Positions 42,801-55,300 of a DNA stretch of 64,000 bases are shown piece by piece. Below the pieces are notes generated by a model. It worked only from the letters and a program-made list of their open reading frames with translations, did not search any database and was not told the DNA's origin. Origin of the DNA: Ceratobasidium sp. AG-K (Eukaryota; Basidiomycota; Agaricomycetes; Cantharellales; Ceratobasidiaceae); NCBI GenBank assembly GCA_037039685.1, contig JAWNGF010000003.1:620001-684000 (forward strand), read 5' to 3'. The translations under genes were made by a program, and so were the position numbers. Within the stretch, counting starts at the first letter, position 1. The number at the start of each line of letters is the position of its first letter.

Positions 42801-44678
42801 GTCAACTCGGTTGCATACTCCCCCAACGGCACTCGTATCGTCTCTGGCTCCAACGACAGAACCATCCGAGTGTGGGATGCGCATACAGGGAACCTCGTCG
42901 CTGGCCCGCTTGAGGGGCATACAAATTGGGTCAGGTCGGTCGCATACTCTCCCAACGGCACTCATATAGTCTCTGGCTCTGCCGACAGGACCATCCGAGT
43001 GTGGGATGCGCATACAGGGAACCTCGTCGCTGGCCCGCTTGAGGGGCATACAGATTGGGTCGGGTCGGTTGCATACTCCCCCAACGGCACTCATATAGTC
43101 TCTGGCTCTGCCGACAGGACCATCCGAGTGTGGGATGCGCATACAGGGAACCTCGTCGCTGGCCCGCTTGAGGGGCATACAGATGACGTCAACTCGGTTG
43201 CATGCTCCCCCAACGGCACTCATATCGTCTCTGGCTCCCACGACAGAACCATCCGAGTGTGGGATGCGCATACCGGCACCCTCGTCGCTGGCCCGTTTGA
43301 GGGACATACAGATTGGGTCAGATCGGTAACATGGTCCCCTGACAGCATGTGTATTCTCTCCGGGTCTGACGACGGAAGTATCCGAGCTTGGGATTCCCAG
43401 ACTGGCAAACTTGTCACCAGCCCGCTCCACGGACATGCCAATTACGTCACTTCAGTTGCGTACTCCCCAAACGGTATGCATATCGTCTCTGGGTCTATGG
43501 ACTCAACCATCCAGGTTTGGGATGCGCACTTTGTCAATGGGGTCGTCAATCAGTCAGAAGGGCATACAGATTGTGTCAGGTCGGTTGCCCTTTCTGCTGA
43601 CGGCAAACTAATCGCCTCCGGCTCCGATGACAGGACCATCCGGGTTTGGGGTGCGCATACTGGCAACCTCGTCGCTGGCCCGCTGGAGGGACATGGAGGT
43701 TACGTCAACTCGGTTGCATACTCTCCCAACGGCACTCGTATCGTCTCTGGCTCTGACGACAAAACCATCCGAGTGTGGGATGCGCATACAGGGAACCTCG
43801 TCGCTGGCCCGCTTGAGGGGCATACAGATGGCGTCAACTCGGTTGCATGCTCCCCCAACGGCACTCATATCGTCTCTGGCTCTAACGACACAACCATCCG
43901 AGTGTGGGACGCGCATACAGGGAACCTCGTTGCTGGCCCGCTTGAGGGGCATACAGATTGGGTCGGGTCGGTTGCATACTCCCCCAACGGCACTCATATA
44001 GTCTCTGGCTCTGCCGACAGGACCATCCGAGTGTGGGATGCGCATACAGGGAACCTCGTCGCTGGCCCGCTTGAGGGGCATAGATATTCGGTCAGGTCGG
44101 TTGCATACTCCCCCAACGGCACTCATATCGTCTCTGGCTCTGACGACAGAACCATCCGAGTGTGGGATGCGCATACAGGGAACCTCGTCGCTGGCCCGTT
44201 TGAGGGACATGCACAAAGCGTCAATTCAGTCGCCTACTCTCCTGACGGCAACTTGATCGCCTCCGGCTCTGACGACGGCACAATCCTTGTCTGGGATACA
44301 CACACAGGCGACATGGTCGCTGGCCCATTTCCAGGCCGCGCATATGAGATCAACTCCGTTGCTTTCACTCCCGATGGCACACAGGTTATCGGTGGGTTCG
44401 GCTTCAAGCAAAAAGCGAGCCGAAGTTGTGGTATCCGCGCGCTCCGAGTTCCTCCGCCACCCAACCAACCAAACACTTTGCTTAGCACTTGGTCATTCCA
44501 CCCGGATGGTTGGATCACTGTCAACGATACTCCCATTTTCTGGTGCCCACCAGACCTCCACGAGTATATTCCACTTCCCTGGGAGTCCCTCGTGATCAGC
44601 CCTCGCGGCACCATTGAGATAGATTACTCGGACCTTGCATTGGGCGATGACTGGGCTGAATGTTATATTGTTAGTTAG
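39858..44678 (+). CDS. NACHT-WD40 STAND receptor-like protein, gene 2 (6 exons, 1515 aa)
   Basis: Exons are 39858-40292, 40351-40484, 40542-40680, 40728-40778, 40840-42375 and 42426-44678. Introns match those of gene 1 in position and phase. The fourth acceptor was set at 40727, because this restores KFALDLRTWENVDKLRM, the counterpart of NLVVLRTWENTDKQRM. It has a helical N-terminal domain (VFPPLKAAVSGFINCLDIVE), NACHT (GMAGTGKTT, FVIVIDALDECE, FFLTSRPEY) and 14 WD40 units. Units 2-4 and 9-12 are nearly identical to each other (HIVSGSADRTIRVWDAHTGN), far more than in gene 1. The tail matches gene 1 (WSFHPDGWITVN). The inferred role is an NLR-like sensor with a fast-evolving repeat surface. 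Confidence 0.93.
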
Positions 44679-45603
44679 TCGTATATTGAGTCTTTTCCAC
44701 AGTAGCCATATCAATTTACCCTGTTTGTCCGGGCAACGCGGACTTATTATTTGCGGACCTGACAATCTAGCCCCCGTCAACGTGAACTCCGTTGTACTCA
44801 ACCTCAAACGCATGTAGCTTTGCAAAAATGAGGCGTTACGCTTACTGAGTCAACATAAATTCGTTGATTCCCAGATTGCAACGCACAACGCGTAATCGCC
44901 AGGCAAGTGTCCTGCCACATCGATCCCGCCCCCAGGGTCGCGGCGGCGAGGCATTTGTTTCACACTGCACTTCAGCAGGCTGCATCGCGAATATTACAGC
45001 AAACTATCACCCTCACACTCGGTTTACCACTGATATCGCGGCGAGCGCTCCCCGAGTCCATATCTTCCCATTTGACTACACGCCGACTAGAACCAATCGC
45101 CCATCGCCTGGAAATGCGATAGTAGGATTAGCAACAACACTCAGAGTGATAATGCCATGAGAGCAAGCATTGCATACCAGCGTGTAAGTACATAAAATAC
45201 ACACATCCAGATAAGCACCAAAAACGAGAGGAGAACTACAGCGGAGCCCGAAAAGCCGTGGACCGCAGGAAAAACACAAGTCATAGACCGGGAACAAAAG
45301 GCAGGTCGTAGGGTGAGGAAAGGCCAGCGATTGACTGGGAAGAAAAGACGAGTCCTAGACTATGGAAGTGGCAAGTCCTAGACTGCGAATAAAAGTGGAT
45401 CGTAGATCACAAACAGAGGAAAGTGGAAGGGAGGTGTGAACAGCGCCAGCGAGATACAACCGCGCTAGAGCATAGAGGGGGAAATCAACCGCGGGCCCAA
45501 ATGCAACTAAAAAACCAGTGGGCGAGAAGGGAGGTATAGCAACAAGGGTATCATCAAACGATTCGTAACTCATCACTCGTTCGCGACCTAGCACACAAAT
45601 CAG
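44679..45603. other. Intergenic region between convergent genes of unit 3
   Basis: No gene is supported. It shares blocks with 35898-36782 and with 29570-29690, the common 3' flank of the repeated block. Confidence 0.55.
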
Positions 45604-47366
45604 TCAATTTACCCAATCTCTGCGAGCTAGAACACCTAGACTAACCTTGAGAACCCTGCGGGGAGGCTCAACATCGTCTTCGTCGTCTGAATACCTCGTC
45701 GCCCCGCTCCTTCCACTCGCACTCGGCTGCCTTGCCATATGCGCTCCCTTGCGATCTCCCGTCGCTCCCACCGTCCCACTCGCTCCCACTGCATACGCAG
45801 GCGGGTTCGACGCATGTCCCTGACTCTGATTCTGACTCGGTCCCGCCTCGTACGGCTCGTATCCGCCATACGGGTCCTCGTCATGTTGTGTTGCGTTCCC
45901 GTACTCGACTTGTTCACCCGGGTGTGCTTCTCCATACGATGGGCTCTGGCGGAACGCTCCGACGTTGTTGTAGCTGTGTCTTTGTGCCTCGGGCATCATC
46001 ATCTGCGCCTGCACCGGTGCGCGACCAGCCTGGTTCTGAGGCTGAGCGAGCGCGTAGCCCTGTTGAGGGGAGGTGTTGTATGCCTGGTTGTTGTACTGCT
46101 GGTTTCCGCCGTAGCCTTGGCCGTATCCGGTGTTGTACGAGTCTTGCGCATAGCCTTGTCCGTAGCCCTGGTTGTAGCCCTGAGGTTCCGGGGCCGCATT
46201 CCGTGCGAAGACGTCGCCTGTCGCGAATCCTGCCACTCCCGGACCCGTGCCGGTACTGGTCCGTCGGTGTTGCATCTCGTATCCGGTGCCTCCAGCGGCG
46301 GCAGCACGCCCGTAAGGATCCCAGCTTGATGCAGCTGCGCCATATCCCCCGTAGCCTCCAGGCCGCTCGGTGCTCATTGGTTGACTGGCGTGGGTGTTGT
46401 AGCTCGTCGCACCCGCATAGTCATCATCGTCGTCGATCACAGGTTGAGTGTCTGCAGCCACGCGTGCCGCTTCCTGGACTTCGCGGTCAAATTGCTTGGC
46501 ACGACGGCGGCGGACAAACATGGTCCCAAACACGAAAAGAAGCGCAGTGGCGACAATCCCGACCACAACGAAAACACCGACGACGGCACCCGTATTTTTG
46601 AAGAACCTGCCAAGGATGAGTCAGCAGCCCATGTAGATCACGGAACAACGTACGGTTTTCCGGAAGAGCTCGATGTCGACGCCGTGTCGGTGGCTCCAAC
46701 GACAGCTGTGACCGTGATGAGCTGGCCATTACTTGTGGTACGGATGACCGACGGGGTGACGCTGAGCGCCGTACGACTGGTAACCGATGACGCCGCAGTG
46801 GTTGTCGGGACAGTGGTCGGAGCAGTGGTAGTTGCAGCTGCAGTTGTAGTTGTTGGCGCAGCGCTGGTTGTACTGACACTCGTGGAAGTCGGAACAGTGC
46901 TACTGCTGATCGTCGAGGAGACGCTGGTCGAGGTGCTGGTCGGTACCGAGCTCGAAGTGGACGTCGAAGGTTGGCTGGTGGTACTCGGCGGACCGGTAGT
47001 ACTCGACGGCACACTGGTCGTCGTTGGCAGGGTCAAAGTTGTGGTTGGCAATGCCGTCGTCGACGGACTCGATGTATTTGAAATAGTATTAGATCTAAAC
47101 GGAAAGATGAGTTGCGTCCGGGGCAGACAGCGGAGATCACATACCCTGAGGGCGTTGGAGAAGGCGGGGGCACGGTAGATGGCGTATCGGGCGTAGTAAC
47201 CGTAACCGTACGAGACGTTGTCGGTGTCGTTGCAATCGTAGGGGGAGAGCCGAGAAACACTCAAGTCAGCACAAAACATTTACTTGTGCTGTGTCTGCTC
47301 ACCAGTCCCTTCCTGGCGTTTGGGATGCATAAGCGCATCAAACTTGTCGTTGAACACTGGAGACAT
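45604..47366 (-). CDS. Single-pass membrane protein with Ser/Thr-rich ectodomain, gene 2
   Basis: The last exon (about 46618-45604) encodes FFKNTGAVVGVFVVVGIVATALLFVFG, shown here only as landmarks: TGAVVGVF begins the membrane segment and RRRRAK ends it. About 300 residues of cytoplasmic tail follow, rich in Gly, Tyr, Gln and Asn (YNQGYGQGYAQDSYNTGYGQ). The preceding exon is almost all Ser/Thr/Pro (TSVPSSTTGPPSTTSQPSTS), likely O-mannosylated and outside the cell. The intron between them is near 46619-46665 (GTACGT...GCAG). Another intron fits 47144-47095. The architecture recalls wall-stress sensors such as Mid2/Wsc, but no Wsc or Cys domain is seen. I could not find a signal peptide. The ATG at 47366 (MSPVFNDKF) is only a candidate start. 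Confidence 0.6.
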
Positions 47367-47970
47367 GGTGGTGGAGTAGTTCAGTCGGTTGCGAGGCTTC
47401 GCGAGTGATGTAAGCGAGTGTCGGTAAGTCAGAAGAATCAAATCCAAAGCCGGTAGGCAAAGATGGCTCTCGAGTGTTGGCCGTTGTCCAAGTGCTCGTC
47501 GTCGCCGTCTGCTGGAGAACAGCTTTTCTCCCCCATATTTCTCTCCACGTGAGCAGGTGCTTCCCTGTCACGTGTGCGGACCCGCATGGATTCCGCCACC
47601 CACGCCGAGACCGCCGGTGCCGCGATTCGCCCCGGTCCGACTTTCACTTTCGAGCACTGCACAAGCCTCGTCGGGGAGCTAGTAGAGACATCCCAGTTGA
47701 AGCCGAAAGACATTTTATGTATGCACAGACATAAACATAGCCATGTACTCGTCCGCAAACCATTTTGCTCATGTGCCTTTGTGCCTTATCCCTGCTTCTA
47801 AATATCCCTAAAATCACGCACCTTATTTGCCGATAACCCCCGGTAATCAACCGCAACTGTCACTTGAAACAGAGTTACAATTCAGTGTGTCCAAGTGACA
47901 GCGTATCTCCCTGACGATAACCCCGGGTAAACTCGGATGACAGCTTTTACGCTGTATTTTGCAATTCGAG
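47367..47970. other. Intergenic region between membrane gene and P450 gene 1
   Basis: About 0.6 kb. Short ORFs exist on both strands, but none has a recognisable domain. The right part is 3' flank of the P450 gene. Confidence 0.4.
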
Positions 47971-50140
47971 TTACAAGTCTGACAGCGGTACTTTGTACAC
48001 TCCGTACCGCGCATAGACTTCCTTTGCGCTTGCCATCTCCCTCTCAATCGTTCGGGCTCGTTCCTCCGAGCGCGGCTTGATCACGACTGGGAACGGAACT
48101 GGTCCTCGTATGCCTTCTCCACGGAACGCCGTCTCCTGATCCACCGTGACTCGAGTCCCAGGCGGGGCAGAGAACTCGAATGCCCAGAGGAGGCGCGAAA
48201 GAGCAATAAAAATCGACTGTTCGGCGGTCTGAATGCCTGGGCATACGCGGCGGCCTACCGAATGGTCAATGCGGATCGTAAGGGCTGACTTTGAAGCTTA
48301 CCGGCACCGAAACCAAAGTGGTCCCTCTTGAGTGGGTCGCCTTGAGAGACGTACTCTTGCATAGAAGCGTCATGACCCATGTATCGTTCGGGTTTGAACT
48401 TTTCCGGCTCGTCGAACCGATCAGTATTCATGTGTAAGGCCCAAGTGTTGCACAAAACTGAGGAAAATATTGGTTAATATTCCTGGATTCTAAGGACGAG
48501 GTGGGTACCTATCGAGTCCTTCGGCAAAAAGAATCCGTTGTAATAGTCATCTATAGATAACAATGCTCACCGTGGGCCCTAACAAACGAACCCAAATTAG
48601 CATGCATACCTCGTTCAAGCCTATGTGGGACCGCAAACATTAGCGGAGGTCTCCATCGTATAGCTTCCCTGACGACTAAAATCCGCCTATTATCAGTAAC
48701 TTGGAGGGCCACTCGAGAGATTACCGTACTTGCTCGTACGAATGGAAGAGATCGTTCGTCTCGCCAAGTAGGCAATGTTTCTTGGTCGTAAATAATATCA
48801 AGTTCGGCTCGGGCGCGTGCTTGAGCATCCGGATCGTGTATCACCCTGCATGAAACAGGTTATATACCAATGTAAGCAATCACAAACACAATTCACCCCA
48901 ATATAGCCGTCGAGATAGCCATAGCAACCTAAAACAAACGCGTGAGTTTCACCTCATGACGCACGGCCAAACCCACAATATCCGACCCTCCTTCGAGAAC
49001 GAGTCCACAGAGATACATCTGCGCTCTCCTTGTGTATCCTGTCCGTTTCTCGTCAGCCCAAACCTTGTAGGCAAAGCACTCTGGATTTAGCCCATCGGCT
49101 CCACGTCTCCGGCCGATTTCATAGAGACCTGCAGTCCGGTAAGCGGTCGTCGAGAATCGGGGAGGGCCAGCTTACCACTGTAGAGATTGTCCGTCATTTG
49201 GCCATATCGTCTGGCTTTGACCTTCCATGGGAAAACAAACTCTGGAAGATGGCTGGAATAGTGTTAATAGCGCTTCTCGTTAGCATGAGTGACGCACTTC
49301 ATCCAAGGAAACCCGACAATCGGGGGCCTTCCACCCGGTAGGTAAATTCCCGCGCCAAATCTCATAAGATACTCGATGCCGTGCACTGCCGGGTCTTCGA
49401 ATGTTTCGCATCGGATCCCATAAACTAGAAAATAATTTAAGCTTGGTGCTGCCACTGGAAGCTATCCACCCACCCAAACACGTAATCACGCTGGTGGTAT
49501 ATCGTAGCGGGTGCTCCATAAACTTCTCGGGCACGTGCAGGCACTCGTATAGTAGCTGCACACTCTCGGCTTCCTGTAACGTGAACCGCTCTGGCTTCAT
49601 CATTACATTCGGGCTAAAATGCTGCACGATTTGTTTTCGCCCGATTCGCCACGCGTCCGTGTCTTGCTTGAATCTGCCAAGCTTTAATGACCGAGGAAGA
49701 AACGAAGATAGTGCAACATACAAAAAGGCATCGCCTTGGGATGCGTAATCCACGAGAGCATGAAATGGCCTATTAGAATAGATCGACCCGCGCTTGTCGA
49801 GCAGCTCGTGTATGTGCGTGCCGTCACCCGCGATACTGATTAATGTACCACTCCCGAGTTTGAGTGAAATAATGTCGCCGTATTTGGCGTGTAGTTCGTG
49901 TAGTCTGCTTGGTGTGAGTTGATGTACGAGGGAATCGCGACGAACTCACTGCTTGAACCTGCCTGTCCGTTTGAGTGACAGAAAGTTGCCGAAGATGGGC
50001 CACGTCGGAGGACCCGGAGGCATATTAGACTTGCGAATACCTGGCCAGTCACAGGCATATCCTAGCGCTACAACAGCTGCGAGTGTAGCAAGAACAAGCG
50101 AGGTGGCTGAGCTTAGCTCCGGAGATTCCGTTCGTAGCAT
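47971..50140 (-). CDS. Cytochrome P450 gene 1 (multi-exon, complete)
   Basis: A membrane-anchored monooxygenase. The ATG at 50140 gives MLRTESPELSS, a hydrophobic anchor (SLVLATLAAVVALGYACDW) and the proline-rich hinge MPPGPPTWPIFGN. Exons then give the I-helix region EGGSDIVG, the ExxR helix EAIRWRPP, and the heme signature FGFGAGRRVCPG. The last is split by a 48-bp intron (48254-48301) after FGFGA. The C-terminus ends ARYGVYKVPLSDL, stop at 47971. At least eight short introns are needed. It resembles fungal O-methylsterigmatocystin oxidoreductase-type P450s, but the substrate cannot be read from sequence. It is a close paralog of genes 2 and 3. Confidence 0.88.
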
Positions 50141-50794
50141 AGTTGGAGGGGCGACTCAAGCTGTGTAGATAAGAAGGTCGCATGTTTATGTGATATCAAA
50201 GGCATCCCTGGTTGAGCTCTTGATCAGCGCTAGACTTGCAAGAAACGTGGTGGGTAAAATCCAGGTGGAGATTGAACTCCGGATGGTCAAAGTTGCAGTT
50301 GATCACGTGAGGGCTCTATAAATGTTTGGACTAATCCGTTCACAAAATAGTCCGAAGCTGGTGCGCAGTGCATCTACTCTTCACATAAAATCCCGTGCCT
50401 CAGGAGTATGGAAGCCAAAGTGCGTGTAAATGACCACTTGTATCATCATACTCTACTCTATCTTGCGCATACACCCCCTTCGCATTAACCACTTCATTCA
50501 TTTAATTTCTGTAGTACATCGATCTACTGAAAAGCCCATGCTATATATAGGGCCAAAAACATGTCCAGTAAAATAATAGTGTCATCGTACACGGACGATT
50601 CATGGAGGCTCAGTGCATCTACCCTTGTACTTGACTCGGTTCCTTTATAAATACAAACTCACGCATCCGTTTGCTGCCTGTATATCTCCAGCATACTAGT
50701 AGGCAGCTTTGCTTGTCGCTTGGAAGGAAAATCGGATATAGTGCGTATCCTTGGTAATGATCTCAGAAACTTAGATCACAAGTCTTTTATCAAG
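50141..50794. other. Promoter side of P450 gene 1 and 3' flank of split P450 gene 2
   Basis: About 650 bp with no ORF of note. TATA-like runs occur near 50541-50548 and 50645-50650. Confidence 0.4.
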
Positions 50795-50995
50795 TCACAG
50801 GTCCGACAATGGTACTTTGTACACTCCGTACCGCGCATACACTTCCTTTGCACTCACCATCTCCCTCTCAATCGTTCGGGCTCGTTCCTCCGAGCGCGGC
50901 TTGATCACGACTGGGAACGGGACTGGTCCTCGTATGCCTTCTCCGCGGAACGCTGTCTCCTGATTAACGTCAACTTGAGTCCCAGGTGGAACAGA
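50795..50995 (-). pseudogene. P450 gene 2, 3' fragment (C-terminal 63 codons)
   Basis: Encodes the C-terminal strand region of a P450 (PPGTQVDVNQETAFRGEG, PFPVVIKPRSEERARTIERE, AKEVYARYGVYKVPLSDL) ending in TGA at 50795-50797. It has no start and nothing P450-like upstream until 59361. The cut falls at the codons where the other half of the gene, at 59361, also breaks off (LLWAFDFS). The CACTA transposon lies exactly between them, and AGA at 50993-50995 is its target duplicate. Confidence 0.92.
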
Positions 50996-51020
50996 CACTG
51001 TAGAAGCATTGTGTCCACAA
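50996..51020 (+). repeat. Left terminal inverted repeat of the CACTA element
   Basis: Starts CACTGTAG and ends TCCACAA; pairs with 59336-59360. Confidence 0.88.
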
Positions 51021-51034
51021 AACTTGGAATGATG

Positions 51035-51187
51035 TCCATATTTTTTGGATTATGGCCTCGCAGGGCAAATCCACTTTATTATGGAAACATGTCTTACGTC
51101 CAAATTTTGACTTCGGTCGCAGGGGAGACGCCCATAAAGTCAAAAATCATAAATTATGTACATAGCGTGAAGTCTAAAAAATATGGA
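51035..51187. repeat. Left subterminal motifs of the CACTA element
   Basis: TCCATATTTTTTGG at 51035-51048 and AAAAAATATGGA at 51176-51187 are the same motif in opposite orientation. Related copies lie near the right end (59234-59249, 59166-59182). Subterminal repeats bind transposase accessory proteins in plant CACTA elements; that function here is inferred. Confidence 0.5.
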
Positions 51188-51254
51188 TATGGACGAAAGC
51201 AAACTAAAAAAAAGTGAATTTACACGCATAGAGCACAAAAAAACAAGGAAATAG

Positions 51255-51400
51255 CACGAGGGAAGCCTTGCAGCATGAAAGATAAGTGGTCGGAGAGAGC
51301 GAAAAAAGTGACTTGCGAGCGCAAAAGCGCAAGGGAAGCCTTGCGGCATGAAAGATATGCAGTCGGAGAAAGTGAAAAAAGTGACTCGCGAGCACAAAAG
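51255..51400. repeat. Two-copy 73-bp tandem repeat inside the CACTA element
   Basis: The GGAAGCCTTG...GCATGAAAGATA...GTGACT.GCGAGC.CAAAAG unit occurs at about 51261 and again at 51334 with few differences. No coding role is seen. Confidence 0.7.
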
Positions 51401-51465
51401 GAGCTACTTCCGTCTAGTCGGTCATTTAAGGCTAGGTGTGCGGTGCCAAAATACACTTACGGGGA

Positions 51466-51765
51466 CTAAATCGTATCTTGACAAGGCGCTTCAGATCCAG
51501 CACTTTGATCGAGTAGCTGGCGACGTTTGGGCAAAGCATGGTGAAGAAGCTCCCATTTGAGCTGTTTGGCTGATATCTTGTCTCCGCCGAGTCGGTTGGA
51601 CAAATTCTCAATCTGCTGGTCAACAGATGCGATTGTCAAAACCTCGGGGCACCCAGCGTAAGTATGGAATTGCCGATGCCCACGTTCAGCTTCGGCGCCG
51701 CAGGTGCCGCAACGCCAAGGAGGTGGGATGCCAGACCGGATTGGCATGAGTTGTGGACGGGACAT
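51466..51765 (-). CDS. Possible small Cys-rich protein in the CACTA element
   Basis: A 99-residue ORF beginning MSRPQLMPIRSGIPPPWRC. Residues 18-40 carry CGTC, GH and a later Cys (CGTCGAEAERGHRQF, YAGC), a possible small zinc site. The rest is helical with basic and hydrophobic residues (DQQIENLSNRLGG, KQLKWELLHHALPKRRQLL). It could be a terminal exon of a longer gene or an accessory DNA-binding protein. I do not recognise a family, and coding status is uncertain. Confidence 0.4.
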   Translation of the reverse strand: MSRPQLMPIRSGIPPPWRCGTCGAEAERGHRQFHTYAGCPEVLTIASVDQQIENLSNRLGGDKISAKQLKWELLHHALPKRRQLLDQSAGSEAPCQDTI

Positions 51766-52365
51766 GTTCTGTGGGTGCGGATGTTAGCGTGTAGGCAAAG
51801 CCGGGAAAGAGCGGGGGAATGGTTAATCATGGAAGAATGACGAAGCCCACAGAAACACACCTTGAATAAATGTGAATGAGTGGGGATGCGGAACGGGGAA
51901 GTGGGTATGGCGGTTTGACTCAAACGGGAGGGAGGGCGACCTGTATTTGTACACGGTCCGCGCCCGGGACACAAGCGACGTCATCTCCTTGCGTACTTGG
52001 CATTGCAGATTACAACGTCGCAAGACTCCACTCCCGGCTGACGTGGGCTTTCAGCGTCAGGGACAATGTGGCGGGCAGGGTCTGTGGTCTGCCGGGTGAA
52101 CGGATGACGTATCGGGTAGCCTAAATTCAATATGTGCGGTCAGACTAAAAGTTTCAGGGCTTTCGGGTGACTTACATTCGTTGTGAAGCAAAATGGGGGG
52201 ATCATCCAATTAATTATGGGGCGCGCGATTGGAAGTTTGGGCGGAAGTGCATGGAAGTCAGTGAAGGAACAATAATTGGAATGTCAAAAGTTAGCATAAG
52301 TTTGAAGCTAAGAAAAGAATCGCACCATTATTCGTTAGGTCCCACGTCCCAGTCGTTTGGGTCTA

Positions 52366-55300
52366 TCATTTCGTCAAGGACGTCGATTTGCTCCACAAAC
52401 GTCCACGATCGATAATGTACGAGGAGGATGGTGTTCCACCGGTCGAGAATCGACCAATGACACAATCGATGTTGCATACGTCGATTGTCTCCGGCACGGC
52501 CAGCTTACCAGTAAGCAGTTTGTACTGCACAAGCTCCACGCCGTGATTCCGAACAATCCTGAGCTGGGGGATTGGGGCAACAATGGCAACAATGATTGGC
52601 TGCAGGTGCGGGATCGGGAGTTCGGCGGCCTCATATACTTTCTGTAAGGCTTTTGTGTGGATGACGATGAATCGCTCGACTTGGCCGTAACTCGAATTAG
52701 CTTCGCTGGTGACTTTCACTCCGCTGCGATTCCAGTCGTAACGGCTCAAACGGCTCTGGAACTATCCAGATGTTTGTGAGCATGACTCGACTCAGTGAAA
52801 AGTGTGATATATGTATGTACCTTAATAAACGAGGCATCGCGAGCTTGTTCAGAGCCCTTTGCGATCTTGGCGGCACGGATTAAATCGCCGAATGTCCCGT
52901 CCTTGAGCATCTGCATGCGACCCCAGTTTACGAACTTCCGGCCCTGAAATGCACGCTTCACTACAGCCGGGGTGACTTGAAGAAATGCTGCGACATACGC
53001 AGTTACTCTTCGGCTGTCGCTGGCCGATAGATGCTCGACGCGGCGGGGGTTGCCAAATATGACGTTTGGGTATCCAATGTACTCGTTGCCTGATATGCCC
53101 GACAGTCGGTTTGGTCGTATATCAAGCTCTTCTCGAAGACCGTATAGGAGTTTGATCTGTGCGAGTTGAGCCAATTGGAGCACCCGACGGTTCAACGAAG
53201 AGTACGGATATCGGCGGCTTTTGTTGGCCCGCGCCAAGAAACCGCAATACCGTTCCATCGCAAACGCCCAATACGCCCAGACAGGGCCCATGTGTTTGAT
53301 GTCATCCGCAACGTGCAGAAGTGCGTGCAGCGGCACAGTGCATGCACGCAGCCGATCGCGAGCTTTCCCGTAGTAAATCCTGCGCAAAGGAGTGCCGGGT
53401 TAGCAAACAAGCGTGAATCAGGGTGTGGACTTACTCCTCGTATTTCTGCACCCATTTGGCAAATCCTTCGCGTATATTGTCCACGTCCTGTCTTTCAAGC
53501 TCCAACGCCATGCATTTGTTGATGAGCTTGACAAGGTCGATGAAGTGTCGATAATATGCGTTGTCATCGAACTTGTGAAGCAAGAGACCGGGAGCGAGGA
53601 GGGTGGCGAAGAGCATAACGCTCTCCGAGGTCATTTCCGAGCGCTTCTTCTCGATGTTCGGTATGCGGCTGCCGAACCGTGATGGCACCGTATCGCCGCT
53701 CTTCGTGCAGGCCTCACCAATTGCGGCCCAAACGGTTTTGTCGAGGATGTAAGCTTCGTCGCCCGTGCCAAATTTCTCGTAATCCCTCGAATGCGTCCAG
53801 AGGTCCAACAGCGTCTTGACAACGTTCTCGAACATGAGGTGCATAAAGTCGTGGGGAAATGAGTGAGGGAATCGAAGGGACGCGAGGGTGGCTAGGCTGG
53901 AAAGACCATTGAGTCCGGTGTCGCGGCCACACCGTTGCTCTTCGGCGCTCGTATTGGCACTCTCGACCTTGATCGCGTCTTGCAAAAACTCGGCGTGGGT
54001 GCGTTTTGGGAGGTCGCGGGGGTCGTACGAGCGTAGTCCCTCGTCACGAGTGGCGAACGGGCGGGAGAGCGGGATATAGTATGTGTTGCCACCATGGGGT
54101 CGGATACCAACAATTTTGCACGCACGACACGGGAGCTTGCCCCTGTGGCCCTTCATGCACATGATCTTAGCAACTGCGGGCATGTCGCCGAAGCACGCAA
54201 TCAAGTGTGCGCGTAGACAAAACGGACGGGTATTTGCGCCATCGAACGCTGGCACACCCGAGGCAAGTTTTTCCAACTCTTTGATGAGCGGGTCAAGGAA
54301 CGTGTCGATCTCCTTTGGGGCGTTTGGACCAGGTATAACACCAACGCAAAGTAGATTTTCGAGTCGTGTGCGGATTTGGGGGTCGAGGTTGTAATTGAAC
54401 AGTAAAAGCGGCCAGCATTGGTGCGCACGAGACTTGAACGGACCAAACCCGTCCGTCGACAGCCCCAGCGCGATGTCGGTGGGTGACGAGAAATACGTGT
54501 CGTCGAGCGTTCTTCCGTTGACCCGGACACGACGACCGAGTAGATCCCGATACAGGCTCCCATCGAAGATGTCCGAGAAGTTGCCTGGGCGATGTCGGCG
54601 CCGAGCACGGTAACCCAGTAGCCGGGCAGTTTCCGGATCACGATACATGTTCACGAGACGGGGAATGAGAGGCAGGTACAGGAACTGTCGTCGGGGGATG
54701 CGCCGTTGCGAGTTGTTTTTGTTGGGCTTGTACCTTAGCGCGGGGCAGATCGGACATTTGTCGAAGTCCTCGTAGGGCCCGGTAAATGCGACGCAAGAAT
54801 TGATACAACAGTCGATTTTGATACCGGCCATGCCGCTGAGCCGAGTAATTCTCGCGTTGATCGAGCCTGGTTTGGGAAAGTCGGATAGGTGGTCGGGAAA
54901 CGCCTTGGGGAGCATTTGGAACGCCGCTCCGCTGATGTCCGAGACAACCTTATAGTTGAAGGCCTGTGTGACGAGTCGGTCGTAATCCGGCAGCTCAAAT
55001 CCTGGAGGTAATCGTAAGCTTGGATTAGAGGTAAAGGTGAGCGGACATACCTCCGTCTCGAGCCAATTCCGCCTGGAGGTTCATCCTGGCGATGTCCTCC
55101 GTGCTCAGTCCTTTCAGCCAGGGCTGCTCTTCGTGAAGAGAGTTCGGACTTGGTGGTGTTGGCGGTGCGACGCGGGCATTTGACGGCCCAGCCCCTCGAG
55201 TGTCGAAGCGGAAGTCCTCATGGCGGAGATGGGCGTCATCCATATCGAGGTCCGAGTCTGGTGGCCTAGGGCGTGCTGGAGACTGGGGAGGGGACTGGGA

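Noticed and set aside
42780..44200. 129-bp tandem DNA repeats that could suggest a satellite or CRISPR-like array
   Set aside because: The period equals 43 codons of WD40 coding sequence in an open frame; there are no spacers.
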